Shown here: piece after piece, positions 14,844-25,196 of the stretch
How positions within the stretch are numbered: position 1 is the stretch's first letter
How the letters are laid out: each line of letters starts with the position of its first letter
Assembly (NCBI GenBank): GCA_947650365.1
Contig: OX393552.1
Coordinates: forward strand, 51,230,543 to 51,294,542
Reading direction: 5' to 3'
DNA: 64,000 bases
Source of the DNA: Chamaelirium japonicum
Taxonomy: Eukaryota > Streptophyta > Magnoliopsida > Liliales > Melanthiaceae
Position numbers and translations under genes: made by a program
The notes under the pieces: model-generated
What the model was told of the DNA's origin: nothing
Database searches by the model: none
Seen by the model: the letters and a program-made list of their open reading frames with translations, nothing else

Positions 14844-15068
14844 ATGGCCGCATCGTCGTCGGCTTCGGCTTCGGCTTCGGCTTCGGCTTCATCTGACCCT
14901 TCTTCCGGACGAGATCGCCGCCGCCGCCATCACGACGGCAGAGACGTTCTCAAGGTCCCCAAGTGCCACCGCCCGCGAGAGAAGCGGAGCCGAAGGAGCT
15001 GCTCTCCCCACGATTCCTCCTCTTCCCCCACGGATAGCCGCAGGCGAGTGTTGCTTCCAAGTTTCTAA
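14844..15068 (+). CDS. possible first exon of a host gene, Ser/Arg-rich N-terminus
   Basis: An ATG follows a CT-rich leader (TCTCTCGCTCTCTCTCTCCC), a common plant 5' UTR context. The open frame of 74 codons is GC-rich and starts with an Ala-Ser repeat (MAASSSASASASAS), followed by basic and Ser/Arg stretches (RDRRRRHH, REKRSRRSC). The tract GCTTCG repeats four to five times. A (CT)n run and an AT-rich intron-like stretch follow. A donor could lie near CGCAG|GCGAGT (GC-type) or slightly downstream. The basic, Ser-rich composition would suit a nuclear RNA-associated protein, but I do not recognise the family. No further exons are found before the CACTA element, so it may be truncated or separated by insertions. 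Confidence 0.4.
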   Translation: MAASSSASASASASASSDPSSGRDRRRRHHDGRDVLKVPKCHRPREKRSRRSCSPHDSSSSPTDSRRRVLLPSF

Positions 15069-16079
15069 TCCTGATCCATCTCTCTCTCTCTCTCTCTCAT
15101 AATTTTATCATTAGGGCTAGGGTTTGGCTGAAGCGGTGTTACTCTTCGTATCGATCGGTGGTCCAAAAAAGAAGAGAAAGTATTTAGAACTGTTTTTTTT
15201 AACCTGAGAAACCAAGTATTTAGAACATGATTAAGTATTTAGAACATGATTAGAACAATTTAAATGAGCATAAAACTATGTATGTGATGGGCCAATTGTA
15301 CTTTTAGAATATTCATTGTAAGATTTTAATTGCTGTTTTGCCTCCAAACTCTTCTACGGAATCAAATGTATCTCGAAATGACCGAAATATGTTGGTTTTT
15401 GGACGGGATCGTGCATAGATATATGCTAAAGTTTTTCGGTCGATATTTTTGGTCGACAAATAGGTCATGTCGGCTGACTGTAGTCAAATTATTTCATTTT
15501 ATCAGTCATGTCGGCGACCAATGTCTGACGGGTTTCGGTCAAAATGTGATTTAGTTTTGTGTTTGTTACTTAGTATGATGTTTGTATTTTTTAATTTGTA
15601 ATTTGTATCAACTGATATGGGTTTGTATGTTTATATTTTGTACTTGTGCTTTAATGAGTGAGTTATATATGAATCCAGTGCCTTAAATTTGTGCATTTAT
15701 GCTTAGTTTAGTTTATCTTGAAGTTTCATAAAATAAAAAAAAATCCTCCATATCGACTGAATTTTGATTGAAATCATCCGACATATTCCGAAATTTCCAT
15801 TGAATTTTTACCCTAATCCAAAATTACCACGACATTTTTTTTTGAAATCATGAAAATTTCCTTTCTTTGACCGACCAAAAGCTACATTGACAATGACATT
15901 TAAAACCTTGCTCTCTTCACGCACACACTCTTTTTCACTTCACATCTCTTTATCTTTTCCGGTTATGCAATCCTTCAACCACAGCAGCAAATTCGAGCAA
16001 TCGTGGCTCCATGTAACATGCATATCAACCTTAAATTTCCCTATTAAAGAGAAGAACTACAACCGGTAGAGCAACCCAG
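15069..16079. other. AT-rich, no gene recognised
   Basis: Repeated words GGTCGACA, GTCGGCTGAC and CGACATTCC-like motifs at 15400-15900 recall subterminal repeats of a CACTA element. I cannot find a CACTA terminus here, so the 5' end of CACTA-1 cannot be placed. Confidence 0.35.
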
Positions 16080-16850
16080 TGCTGGTTTAGATCCTAAGCG
16101 GTTGGGTATTCAGTGGAGAACAACTACACAATATGTAGATAGAAGTTAGGCGATGAGGCGAAGAATGCAAATTTCTTGGAAATGTAGGGCATCCATGTTG
16201 GTAGTTTGCAATGTGCTGGAGGCAAGTGAGACTACTATATGTTATTTGGATTCAAGTTGTAGAACTAAAAGCAGGAACATTGAAATTTTTATTGAGTTCG
16301 ATGAAAGAGTAAATTACGTGGCAAAATTTAAAGGTCATAGAGAGATTTCTATGTTTAAAGGAAAAATTCTAACATGCGCGCACAAAGGTGATCATATTTT
16401 TATATCTTATGTCTTTTATGCCTCCATTATAACATAACGTACTGAGTTTTGGCCAGGTTCAAGGAAAAATGAATGCTTTGGATATTTAGAAGTATATAAG
16501 GGATCTAAAAGATGGTCTAAACCACTTAATTGATTGGATATCCATGAGGACCATGACCAAATACAACATGTTTCTTTTCGAAATTTATATAATGTTTAAC
16601 CTATTTCTAAAATCCATAATTAATGATGAATCATTGCTTTGGAATCTATGTTTTGGTCATTTAAGTTTTGATGGTTGAAGATGCCTTTTCATTGGATCAT
16701 AATGGAAGGCTGATCCTCTATTAAAGGTCCTAATCAAGTTTGTGAAGGTTGCATTCGTGAGAAAAACACAAAGATCCCTTCCCAAGTGGAAAGTTTGTTA
16801 GGATATGCGAATTCCGATGAGGTCAACTATCACTCCTTCAATAATAACAA
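16080..16850 (+). mobile_element. Ty1/copia fragment (protease to pre-integrase region), fossil
   Basis: Translated pieces resemble the copia protease and GAG-pre-integrase region: CYLDSSC, an FYASI...LSFGQVQ-like stretch, then LCFGHLSFDG and CEGCIREK. It is a broken internal fragment with several breaks and no LTRs identified. It lies directly upstream of the CACTA-1 coding sequence. Confidence 0.7.
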
Positions 16851-17034
16851 ATGTTGCAAAAAAAAAAAATTTTTGATAATTCCGTCAACTGAAATTTTTT
16901 GGTTTACCTTTCATAATAAAATATTAAGCTTTTAATTATTTTTGTCAAATTAAGTTGTTTATGGAAAAACAAATTGGTCGGAAGTACGACATATATGTTC
17001 AAACCGACTACAACAGGGCCAACAATCGTGGAGC

Positions 17035-17712
17035 AACAAGTCGTTGGATTCCGTTGTTTGGTTTAGGCAACTACTGAAGAATGAAAAAATGTCAATAATT
17101 AAGAAACTTGCCATTGACCCGGATTTCAAAGCAATGTCATATAACGCCTACCGAGCCACTACATCTAGATTTTGTATGGTCGAATCAGAAGCTTCCAAGA
17201 GAATGCAAAATAACGGGGTTACAATGAAGGCGATAACTTATTTCAAATCCAGCGCTAAAGATAAAAATCTGATAGAAGAAAAAGCCACATATTACGGGGT
17301 CATCAGAAGTATCATTGAATTGAATTATTATGAGTTTAAACAAACAATATTATATTGCAACTGGGTACAAATAGAAGACATGGTAAATGGATGTGTATAC
17401 GACCCAGAACTAAACCTGGCACATGTAAATTTCGGGAAGTTCAATAGAATTTTAAAGGCAGGAGATGAACCCTTCATATTGGCATCACAAGCATCTCAAG
17501 TCTTTTACTGTCCGGATCCTATAAGAGATGGTTGGTATACGGTTCTGGATGCTCTGAAAAGATTGACCAAGGATGTGGATGCTTATAAAGGTCCTTTGGT
17601 CTTTGAAACCAGAGCAAAAGCGCATTTTTCCATGTCGACGTTAGTAGATGATATTGATTATAAGATGGAAGACATGGCTGAAGGATCATGGGTGGACAAT
17701 CACAACCCTTGA
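17035..17712 (+). pseudogene. TNP2-type CACTA transposase, C-terminal part only
   Basis: An open frame of more than 220 codons is intact to its TGA at 17710-17712. It matches in my reading the C-terminal DUF4216 region of plant TNP2 transposases: SSAKDKNL, ATYYGVIRSIIELNYY, then VNFGKF and DEPFILASQASQVFY. These spaced motifs are very characteristic. The catalytic DDE part and N-terminal domain, normally several hundred residues upstream, are absent; the sequence before it is a copia fragment. It could be a surviving last exon, but it cannot encode an active transposase alone. The second CACTA gene follows about 260 bases downstream on the same strand. Confidence 0.82.
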
Positions 17713-17971
17713 TTTTCATGATGTCTCCATAAAGCAACTCCAAGATCTGGTACAACTTTTATTTTATCATTAGTTCTATTTTGAAGTTCAAAATATTAAA
17801 CCAAACCTTCATTTCATATCATTCATCTATTGGTCCAAACTAGCATAAATCATCCCAAATCAGGCACGACTAGGGTTCACAATATAATCCGACCATTTTC
17901 AAATTAATAAATAGCATGAATCAGCCCAAATCGGCACTAATATGGTTTACAATGTTTATAATTTTGACAGG

Positions 17972-19716
17972 ATGTCGGATTCACCCGATAGCTCCTGCAC
18001 TGATCCGCTGGCAGGCACTTTGCACACCGGAGATATGCTAGGTTAATATGAGTTAAATATTCATGCTTATTTATTGTTAAATATTCATTGTTTTATAATT
18101 TAATATGCTTATTCATTGTTAAATATTCAGCCCAGGAGAAGATGGTTATCCAGTGGTCTGAGGATGGGCAGCCTATAGGGCCAGGATCTGAGGCTTATTC
18201 CTCAGTCCTAGGTGAGTTGACACGGACACATTGTCCGATCCGCTACTCCTCTTGGCGCCTGGTCCCTCACCAAGCGAAGGATGGTTTGATGGTCGCATTG
18301 CAGGTGAGTTTCAATTTACTTTTCAAATATCATTTTTGGTACTTATATAATGAGTCTTTATACTATTAGTCGTAATAATTTTTTCGCAGGGAAAGTACAC
18401 CGTCCCCCGAGGAGTGCGCACACAGGTGTTGAAGAAGGCGAACGAATATTGGCGCAATTACAAACTGAAGTTACGCCAAAGGTAAAATTTAAAATTTATG
18501 TGTAACTTGTTAATATGTATTTAATTTTGTATTTACATTTAATATCTTGTGCAACTCTACTATCTACAATTTAGGTTTATTGATTTGTTCCCGACGGTTC
18601 CGGAGCGGCTAGCACACTGCCCACCTGGTGTTCGACTTGAGGATTGGGAGATTTTTGTAAACCTCGAGTCAACACCTGAGGCAGCCGCCCGCCGTGAGAA
18701 GGCCAAGGTGGTGAGGTCTGCTATGACGAGCCCGCACACCACTGGCAGGCGTGGAGCGGCTCGTACTGCAGAGCAGTTGGTAAGTTATTTTTACTATTAG
18801 TTATGCTTATTAATATTTCGTTGACTTATACTCCATTTATTTGTAGAGGTTGCAGGATCCTAGTCGTGTCCTTACTAGAACAGACAGGTTCTTAGCTACC
18901 CACACTAGGAGGGATGGGACCTGCCCTACACCAGAGCTAAGTACCCAAGTTGTAAGTATAACTTAGTTGTAAAGTCTTCAGTACTCAGACTATCCATTTA
19001 ATAACTTACAATTTCATTGGTACAGGAAGGGATAAGGGCCATCGCAGCCAGTGATCCCTCGAGCACCAGTCTAGACCCGGACCACGACCCTGTGGCACAG
19101 GTTTGTGGCCCTGAGCACAGGGGCCGTGTACGGGGCTACGGTAGTGGTGTCTCGAGGAGGGCGCTGAGAGATTCCGGTCCCGCACGGGAGCGTCTGAGTC
19201 AAGCAGAGGCCGCGCGGGCCTCCCTACAGGAGCAACTTGATCAGTTCAAGGAGGAAACTAGGGGGGAATTGCGGGATCTGAGGGTGAATCTCCAGACTCA
19301 GAGGTTGCGCTCCTTTGTTGCAGGTTCTAGCGAGGTACAATAACATATTGTGTTCTATTCAATCAAATTTCGTTTGATTTAACAATAACATGTTCTATTT
19401 ATGTCTGTTTATTAACTTTACATTCAATTCTTTCGAACTGCAGACCACGGTATCTGATCGCCGAACATCGCCACCTTCCCAGGAATCACAGGGGGAGCAT
19501 CCTTGTGACTTACTTCATGTAGGTCGTAGGCTTGTTGGGCTTGGTAGAGTGATGTTCGGTGGTGATCCGGCCCCTGACGGATTCCATAGGGTCATTTTGG
19601 ACGTGGCTCTCGACCCGAACGTCGTCGTGCTTACCACTGAGCCCGTGGATGATGCTTTAGGGAAGATGGTGGACACCTGCTTCTTCTGGCCTGCTTGCTT
19701 CCTACGTATCCACTGA
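17972..19716 (+). CDS. CACTA second gene (plant Ptta/En/Spm transposase family), 7 exons, 408 aa
   Basis: Exons with GT-AG borders and kept phase: 17972-18041, 18131-18303, 18390-18481, 18575-18779, 18847-18951, 19026-19334 and 19444-19716. Together they give 1,227 nt, 408 codons plus stop, with no break. The ATG follows an acceptor-like GACAG. The product fits the PF03004 (Transposase_24, Ptta/En/Spm) pattern: IQWSEDGQPIGPGS near residue 30, YSSWRLVP and then ANEYWRNYKLKLRQRF, CPPGVRLEDWEIFVN, and a Gln/Glu-rich probable coiled coil (about residues 255-310). The C-terminal region ends in HRVILDVAL and FWPACFL, like the TLG...WP tail of this family. The family is thought to assist transposition, possibly by binding DNA ends. 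The exon model is mine and untested, but seven in-phase junctions make it convincing. A splice donor follows the stop by three bases. Confidence 0.8.
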
Positions 19717-19719
19717 TAG

Positions 19720-20936
19720 GTATGTATCATAATATTCATAATATTTCTGAATTCAATAAAGCTTGGATCTTGTGGAATCGGTCGAAAATAAAATGAAAGT
19801 TGTAACCATCATTCCTCTTGTTAGCGCCTTCCAAAAAGGGTTCTGTTATGATGTTTGACTATTTCTGTAATTTGTTGGTATTAGCCCAAGTTCTTGAATT
19901 TTATTCTCAGATTTTGTTTATTTTTAAGGATATTTAATTTTTCTTTCAAGTTGTAAGCTGGAATTTCAGGTGTCATGCATGTGAAAATGGTTGTAATCTC
20001 TCGGTAGAAAATGTCTGTATGATCTTGATTAATATGAGGACTGGTGATTCTTATTCCTTCATGTGTGTTTCCGAAGGAAAGGCTAATTCTATCACCTCAC
20101 ACATCTGTCCGGTTCATTTCTTCTGGGAATCTTTATTTTCTCATTTAGTTACTGGTGGATACACTTTATTTAGCTACATTGGCTATGGTGGATTCATGAT
20201 TGCTTGCACATTTTTACTGACTAGAGATCAAGGCTCATGATGCTTTGTGGTTTTGTTAACTGATTTTCATCGTGTGTGAAACATAGCTTATTCAAACATC
20301 GATTGGCGTTAGATATACATATACGCAATAAACGATCTCAAATCAACGGCTAAAATGACCATCTCACTTGCAGAAAGACAAATGCTGATCACAATGGATT
20401 TTCATTGTCCATGCTTTTCAGTTATATACAGTACTTGAATTTACAGAACCATGCACATGGACATCTGTACTTGTATCACCATGTTAAAGATAGTCCACTT
20501 AAACAATTGTTCTCCAAAACCGTTCGTCTAATCTTTTTCTTTAGTTATAACCTCACATCAATGTGGATCTAACCGAGTGTATGATCCAATCGGTTTTCCT
20601 TCCATTTGGGTGCAATGCCAACATAGAACACCAGTGTTCCTCATCCCTATTCTGATGAGAAAATTGAGAATAAAAAGAGGGGATGAGAGTTATGCCTTGA
20701 CTTGTTTGTATGGGTATTCATGAGGGCCCGGTTAATCTGGCATGCACCACATTACATGCCATCTCAATGATTTCAAAATCTGATTGCTGTAACTTCGTAT
20801 TTTTTCTACTGAAATCTTTTCTTCGCATTTGTCATCCTATTTTGTATCGTCTTACAAATATTAAAGTTGGATAGGGTCGGCGTGTTTGTTAAGTGCTTGC
20901 ACCTCTCCCTTTAACATAAGCTATAATTTCTGCCAG
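19720..20936 (+). other. predicted 3' UTR intron of the CACTA-1 second gene
   Basis: The TGA at 19714-19716 is followed by TAG|GTATGT, a good plant donor at 19720. A polypyrimidine-poor but acceptable acceptor, TTTCTGCCAG, ends at 20936, exactly where ADP/ATP-carrier coding sequence starts. Inside is AT-rich DNA without a gene. It may be intron sequence carried in together with the captured host exon. The splicing is inferred, not shown. Confidence 0.45.
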
Positions 20937-21290
20937 GCTTTGAACTTTGCATTCAAGGATTACTTCGAGAGGCTACTCAACTTCAAAAAGGATAGAGATG
21001 AATACTGGAAATGGTTTGCAGGCAACTTGGTGTTCGGTGGTGCGGCTCATGCTTCTTCCCTACTGTTTGTCTACTCTCTGGACTATGCTCGTACCCGGTG
21101 GCGCAGCTGGCGCTTCTTCCCTACTGTTTGTCAGCATCTTGTATGTTGGGATCATAGTCTATCATGATCTTTACTTTGAAACCGGCGGTTCTTTACTTTG
21201 GAATGTATGATTCGTTGAAACCGGCTCTTTACTTTGGAATGTATGACTCTTTGAAATCGGTTCTTCGTCTTGTGATTGGATTTGTTTTGC
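20937..21290 (+). pseudogene. captured fragment of mitochondrial ADP/ATP carrier (AAC/ANT)
   Basis: The sequence after the acceptor at 20936 reads [29 protein letters not shown], and [15 protein letters not shown]. This is the middle of a plant mitochondrial adenine nucleotide translocator, an inner-membrane carrier that exchanges ADP for ATP. A short segment (GGCGCAGCTGGCGCTTCTTC and following) then repeats the earlier GGTGCGGCTCATGCTTCTTC segment. The frame jumps to [14 protein letters not shown], skipping about 40 residues of the normal protein, and a 36-bp piece encoding LYFGMYDSLKPA-like residues is duplicated in another frame. The start, the signature RRRMMM region and the last helices are absent. 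This is a scrambled exon, not a functional carrier. Its position inside a CACTA element, beginning exactly at a splice acceptor, points to transposon capture. Confidence 0.85.
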
Positions 21291-21592
21291 TATGATTTGG
21301 ATGAATTTGGAGGCGGTCTAAGCAACAAACTTGTCCTAAAGTTCGCAGGTGCTTATGATTGTTGTTGAGATGAGAATTTGTTTTGAGTTCCATTTGGTAG
21401 TGGTTGGGTAAGGTCTTATTGTATATTATTTTTTTTAAAAAAATTTGCTCAGATAAATGACAGTTAGTGACCCACGTTTATCTTAGTTTTTTTTAAGATT
21501 ATGATAAGATAAATGACGATTGTAACTGTCGTTTATCTGGAGTTCAGTTTTTTTAAAATATGATTAGATAAATGATGGTCATGGACCGTCGT

Positions 21593-22273
21593 TAGGGGTG
21601 TTCATCGGTTCGGGTTTACCCATCAAACCGAACCGAACCGGTCTATTTGGTTCGGTTTGGATCGGGTATTTTTGACCGTTCGGTTCGGTTAGGTTCCGGA
21701 AAAAAAAAACCCCACTAAGGTCAGTTCGGTTCTGGGTTATGAGTTTCTTAACTCAAACCAACCCAACCCGAACCATTGGTACTATACCCTCAGCAGTTAT
21801 TACTGTACATCGTATAGTCTCACAAACATTGTACAATACATGGTGGTGACCACAATCATCATCATTGGTGCATTCAAGACTTTCAAGTATTCAACTGTGT
21901 AATCAAACTGAAAAGCAAAGGTGTTGTTATTTGCACCTACATAATTACTAGCACCCTCAAGTTCCAACTTATGAAATATCTCATAGTGAACAGTTAAGGG
22001 TGTTGCTAGTAATTCTGTAGGGGCAAATAGCAACGCCCAAAGTTAAAGGTTTAAAAGTGAAATATAAACCAACTCAACCATTCATGCCTCACGGTGTGGT
22101 GACGAGTGATTTGAAAGACCCACAAAATCGAACCGAACCAAACTGAACTTTTCCGGTTTGGTTTGGTCCGGTTTTTACCAAGGAATGGTTTGGTTCGGCT
22201 CCATTTTCTAGGGAACCAATCAACTTCGGTTTGGTTCCAAATTTATCAAAAAACCGAACCATGAACACCCCTA
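21593..22273. mobile_element. hAT-like non-autonomous element inside CACTA-1, 681 bp
   Basis: Termini TAGGGGTGTTCATCGGTTC and GAACCATGAACACCCCTA are inverted, and the subterminal zones repeat the words GGTTCGGTTT and AAACCGAACC in opposite orientations. The flanks ACCGTCGT and ACTTTTGT agree at five of eight positions, compatible with a decayed 8-bp duplication. No transposase. A smaller inverted-repeat element sits inside it at 21920-22038. Confidence 0.75.
21920..22038. mobile_element. small nested MITE, about 119 bp
   Basis: The left end GGTGTTGTTATTTGCACC and the right end (reverse complement GGGCGTTGCTATTTGCCCC) pair over about 38 bases including TACTAGCA. A related single end, GGTTGCTAGTAATTTGTGGG, occurs at about 22740-22785 outside the hAT-like element. 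Confidence 0.6.
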
Positions 22274-22550
22274 ACTTTTGTTCATAAACGACGGTCCATG
22301 CCAGAAGTTTATTCCTTAATTCGATTGCCCTGATCAACCCTAGAACGATGGTTTTAAGCGACGGATCATGCCCGTTGTAAAATGTGACGGTCCATGTTCT
22401 TTGTTTATTATAAACTAGAGTATGATAGTTTAGAAAAAAACAATAGTCCATGCCTATAATTTTTTTCGAGTTTTGGTGTAGTGCATTAAGCAGAAGGAAC
22501 CAAAAGAACTGTAGACATTTTCCCAAGGGCCACTTAAATATTTGAGTACC

Positions 22551-22555
<5 letters not shown>

Positions 22556-22618
<63 letters not shown>
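22556..22618. repeat. (AG)n microsatellite
   Basis: An uninterrupted AG run, 63 bp, just outside the CACTA-1 3' end. Confidence 0.97.
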
Positions 22619-22620
<2 letters not shown>

Positions 22621-23015
22621 ACACCATGTCGGACAGGAGTAACCGAACATGTCGGTTGGGAGTGACAGACACAGTGTGCATATCAATATGCTTGGGATGC
22701 TCCGGGGACACATCCGATATTTCTTTATTTGTTAAGTCGCGGTTGCTAGTAATTTGTGGGTGCAAATGCAACACCCTAAAATTTTCCTTTTGAAAACATG
22801 AGCCGAAATCCAAAAGCTAATTGATATGGGTTGGGTATGAATAGGCCTTTCAATCTGGCCCTTTGGAAAAAAGGTACCATGCTCGGCTTGGCCCTCCAAA
22901 GCCCTGCCATCCAAGGGCCCGAGGGTCGAACCGGGCCTAATTTTCATAGCCCTCCATGACAAGGGTCGGACCAAGGAAACCTACAACCCCTTCCCTCCAT
23001 ATATATATATATATA
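22619..23015. other. intergenic with a MITE end and GGCCC-rich patch
   Basis: It includes an end of the small MITE family at about 22740-22785 and a GGGCCCGAGGG-type patch at about 22850-22975 with both orientations of GGGCC words. No gene recognised. Confidence 0.4.
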
Positions 23016-23088
23016 TTCCAAAACCTCTAGGATAGTCAAACAATGTCTCAAAGCAGCAAAAAATGCTGCTTTGATAGGCAGCATCCCA

Positions 23089-23134
<46 letters not shown>

Positions 23135-23215
23135 GAGAGGAATGGGATGCTGCCTATCAAAGCAGCATTTTTTGCTGCTTTGAGACATTGTTTGACTATC
23201 CTAGAGGTTTTGGAA
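23016..23215. repeat. near-perfect 200-bp palindrome around a CT/TA microsatellite
   Basis: The left arm, about 23017-23097, starts TCCAAAACCTCTAGGATAG. The right arm, about 23133-23214, ends CTATCCTAGAGGTTTTGGA. They are reverse complements without a visible mismatch over about 80 bases. The loop is (CT)n followed by (TA)n. The right arm is also the left arm of the fold-back element 23136-23536. Confidence 0.93.
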
Positions 23216-23536
23216 TTTGATGAAATTTGGTGAGGGTGTTGTCTAGGGTAAGATGATCATCCTCACAAATTTTCATAAAATTCCAAAACTTCTAGGGGGT
23301 TCAAATGGTCGAAGCAAAATCAGTCGTCTGCAGTTGCCGTTAAAATCTGCAGCATTTTGCTTCGACCATTTGACCCTCTTAGAAGTTTTGGAATTTGATG
23401 AAAATTTGTGAGGATGATCATCTTACCCTAGACAACACCCTCACCAAATTTCATCAAATTCCAAAACTTCTAGGATGGTCAAACAATGTCTCAAAGCAGC
23501 AAAAACGCTGCTTTGATAGGCAGCATCCCATTCCTC
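23136..23536. mobile_element. fold-back element FB1 in TA repeat
   Basis: It is about 400 bp. GAGGAATGGGATGCTGCC at the left faces GGCAGCATCCCATTCCTC at the right, and the arms stay complementary for most of the length. Nested internal arms contain TTCCAAAACTTCTAGG and AGAAGTTTTGGAA. TA repeats flank both sides. No coding capacity. Confidence 0.88.
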
Positions 23537-23549
23537 ATATATATATATT

Positions 23550-23917
23550 GAAAAGGGAGCCTAGACCTGAGGTGTAGTGTTGTTGCTGCACCTCAGGCAT
23601 GCCATCCTAGAAGTTTTAGAATTTGGTGACTTTTGGTGGAAGTGTTCTCTAGGATAAGGTGATTAACCTCACAAAAAATCAAAAAATTCTAAATCTTTTA
23701 GGGTCATCAAATGTTCGAAAAAATTTCAACCATTCACTGTAACCGTTAATTTTGTCGAGCGCATTTGATGACCCTAGAAGTTCTAGAATTTGTTGATTTT
23801 TGGTGAGGATGATCACCTTACCCTAGACAACACATCCACAAAAAATCATCAAATTCTAAAATTTCTAGGAAGGATAAACAAGCGAGAGGTGCAACAACAA
23901 TACTACACCTCAGGTGC

Positions 23918-23920
<3 letters not shown>
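23550..23920. mobile_element. fold-back element FB2
   Basis: Ends include ACCTGAGGTGTAGTGTTGTT and AACAATACTACACCTCAGGT. The internal arms carry TAGAAGTTTTAGAATTTG against CAAATTCTAAAATTTCTA. It shares the interior with FB1 and FB3-FB6 but has different outermost ends. TA repeat lies on both sides. Confidence 0.85.

Positions 23921-23921
<1 letters not shown>

Positions 23922-23988
<67 letters not shown>
23922..23988. repeat. (TA)n microsatellite
   Basis: A 67-bp TA run separating fold-backs FB2 and FB3. Confidence 0.97.
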
Positions 23989-23991
<3 letters not shown>

Positions 23992-24360
23992 GGCAACCCT
24001 GAGGTGCAGCATCGTTGCTGCACCTCAGGCGTTGTTTACCATCTTAGAAGTTTTAGAATTTGGTATTTTTTGTGGATGTGTTATCTAGGGTAAGGTAATC
24101 ATCCTCACAAAAAATTAGTAAATTCTAAAATGTTTAGGTCATCAAATGTTTGAAACATTTTTGACCATTCACTATAACCATTAATTTTGCCGAGCTTATT
24201 TGATGACCATAGAAGTTCTAGAATTTTCTGATTTTTGGTGAGGCTGATCACCTTATCCTAGACAACACACCCACAAAAAATCATCAAATTCTAAAACTTC
24301 TAAGAAGGGTAAACAAGCGAGAGGTGCAGCAACGATGCTACAGGTGCAGGCTCCCTGCCT
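23989..24360. mobile_element. fold-back element FB3
   Basis: Its outer ends (GAGGTGCAGCATCGTTGCTG and GCAGCAACGATGCTACAGG) and its arms resemble FB2 closely, so FB2 and FB3 are sister copies on either side of the TA run. Confidence 0.85.
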
Positions 24361-24423
24361 TATGGAGTGGAGAAGTTGTCTACTAAACGGAGTAGAGAAG
24401 TTGTCTACTAAATGGACCTAATG

Positions 24424-24772
24424 GTTTCCTATGACATGTCATAGTGAGTAACCTATGACATATAGTCATTTTGCGACCTGATTTTTTATGTGGATAATCA
24501 TCATGCCTTAGATAGAGCATCCATAAAAAAAATTGTCACATTCTAAAACTTTTAGGGTCATCAAATATGCTTTTTAATTTAATGGATAAAATGGATGATT
24601 GATGAAGCTTTTAGCATTTGATACCTCTAGAAGTTTTAGAATATGATGGTTTTTTTATGGACATTCTATCTAAGATAAGGTGATCATCCTCATATTCTAA
24701 AAGTTCTAGTGTCACTAGTCCACCATATGTCATAGGGGAAGTCCCTACGACATTGTCATAGGAACCCAGCCC
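24424..24772. mobile_element. fold-back element FB4, diverged
   Basis: The arms run from TTTCCTATGACATGTCATAG to CTACGACATTGTCATAGGAA. The interior retains TTCTAAAACTTTTAGGGTC and AGAAGTTTTAGAAT, linking it to the same family. Confidence 0.7.
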
Positions 24773-24784
24773 TAATATATGTCA

Positions 24785-25156
24785 AGGTTTCCTAGACCCG
24801 GGTGTAGCGTCCTTGCCACACCTGAATGATGTTTGACCCCCTTATAGGTTTTAGGATTTGCTAATTTTTTGAAGATGTACTTTCTATTAAAATGTGATCA
24901 TCCTCATAGAAAACCAACAAATTCTAAAACATACAGGGGCACAAATATGCTATTCAAATTAACAGTTAAGACAGACTATAAAATAAGTTTCTAGAATTTT
25001 TATGATCAACTAGTTTTTGAATTTATTAATTTTTTGTGAGGACGGTTACCTTGTCATAGATACCATATCCTCTCAAAATTAGCAAATTCTAAAATCTCTA
25101 AGGGGGGTCAAACACCATTGAGGTGCAACATTCTGCTACACTTGGGTCTAGGCTAC
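24785..25156. mobile_element. fold-back element FB5, diverged
   Basis: The arms run from TCCTAGACCCGGGTGTAGCG to TGCTACACTTGGGTCTAGG, with TTTGACCCCC against GGGGGTCAAA. It is followed by a short TA run at 25163-25171. Confidence 0.7.
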
Positions 25157-25196
25157 CAGTACCTATATATAGGGTCAGGATCGGGGTACAAATGTT

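Larger units (their letters stand above)
16985..22483 (+). mobile_element. CACTA (En/Spm) transposon, 3' portion (CACTA-1)
   Basis: This region holds two genes in the order usual for plant CACTA elements: the C-terminal part of a TNP2-type transposase, then a second gene of the plant Ptta/En/Spm type. After them come captured host sequence and a subterminal zone of repeated GATAAACGACGGTCCATG-like words in both orientations. It ends in GTAGTG at 22483 (GTTTTGGTGTAGTG), the CACTA 3' terminus. No matching CACTA 5' terminus was found, so the left boundary is set at the first transposase-like sequence and the element is probably 5'-truncated. A 681-bp hAT-like element interrupts the 3' subterminal zone. 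Confidence 0.75.
21440..22483. repeat. CACTA-1 3' subterminal repeats and terminus
   Basis: Words such as GATAAATGACGATTG, GTCGTTTATCT, ATGGACCGTCGTT, AAACGACGGTCCATG and GTGACGGTCCATG occur in both orientations. They fall on both sides of the inserted hAT-like element (21440-21592 and 22274-22483). Such subterminal repeats are where CACTA proteins bind. The zone ends in GTAGTG at 22483. Confidence 0.7.

Noticed and set aside
15330-15554. Short open frame as a gene
   Set aside because: It lies in AT-rich repeat-like sequence with GTCGAC words; no domain, start context or homology pattern.
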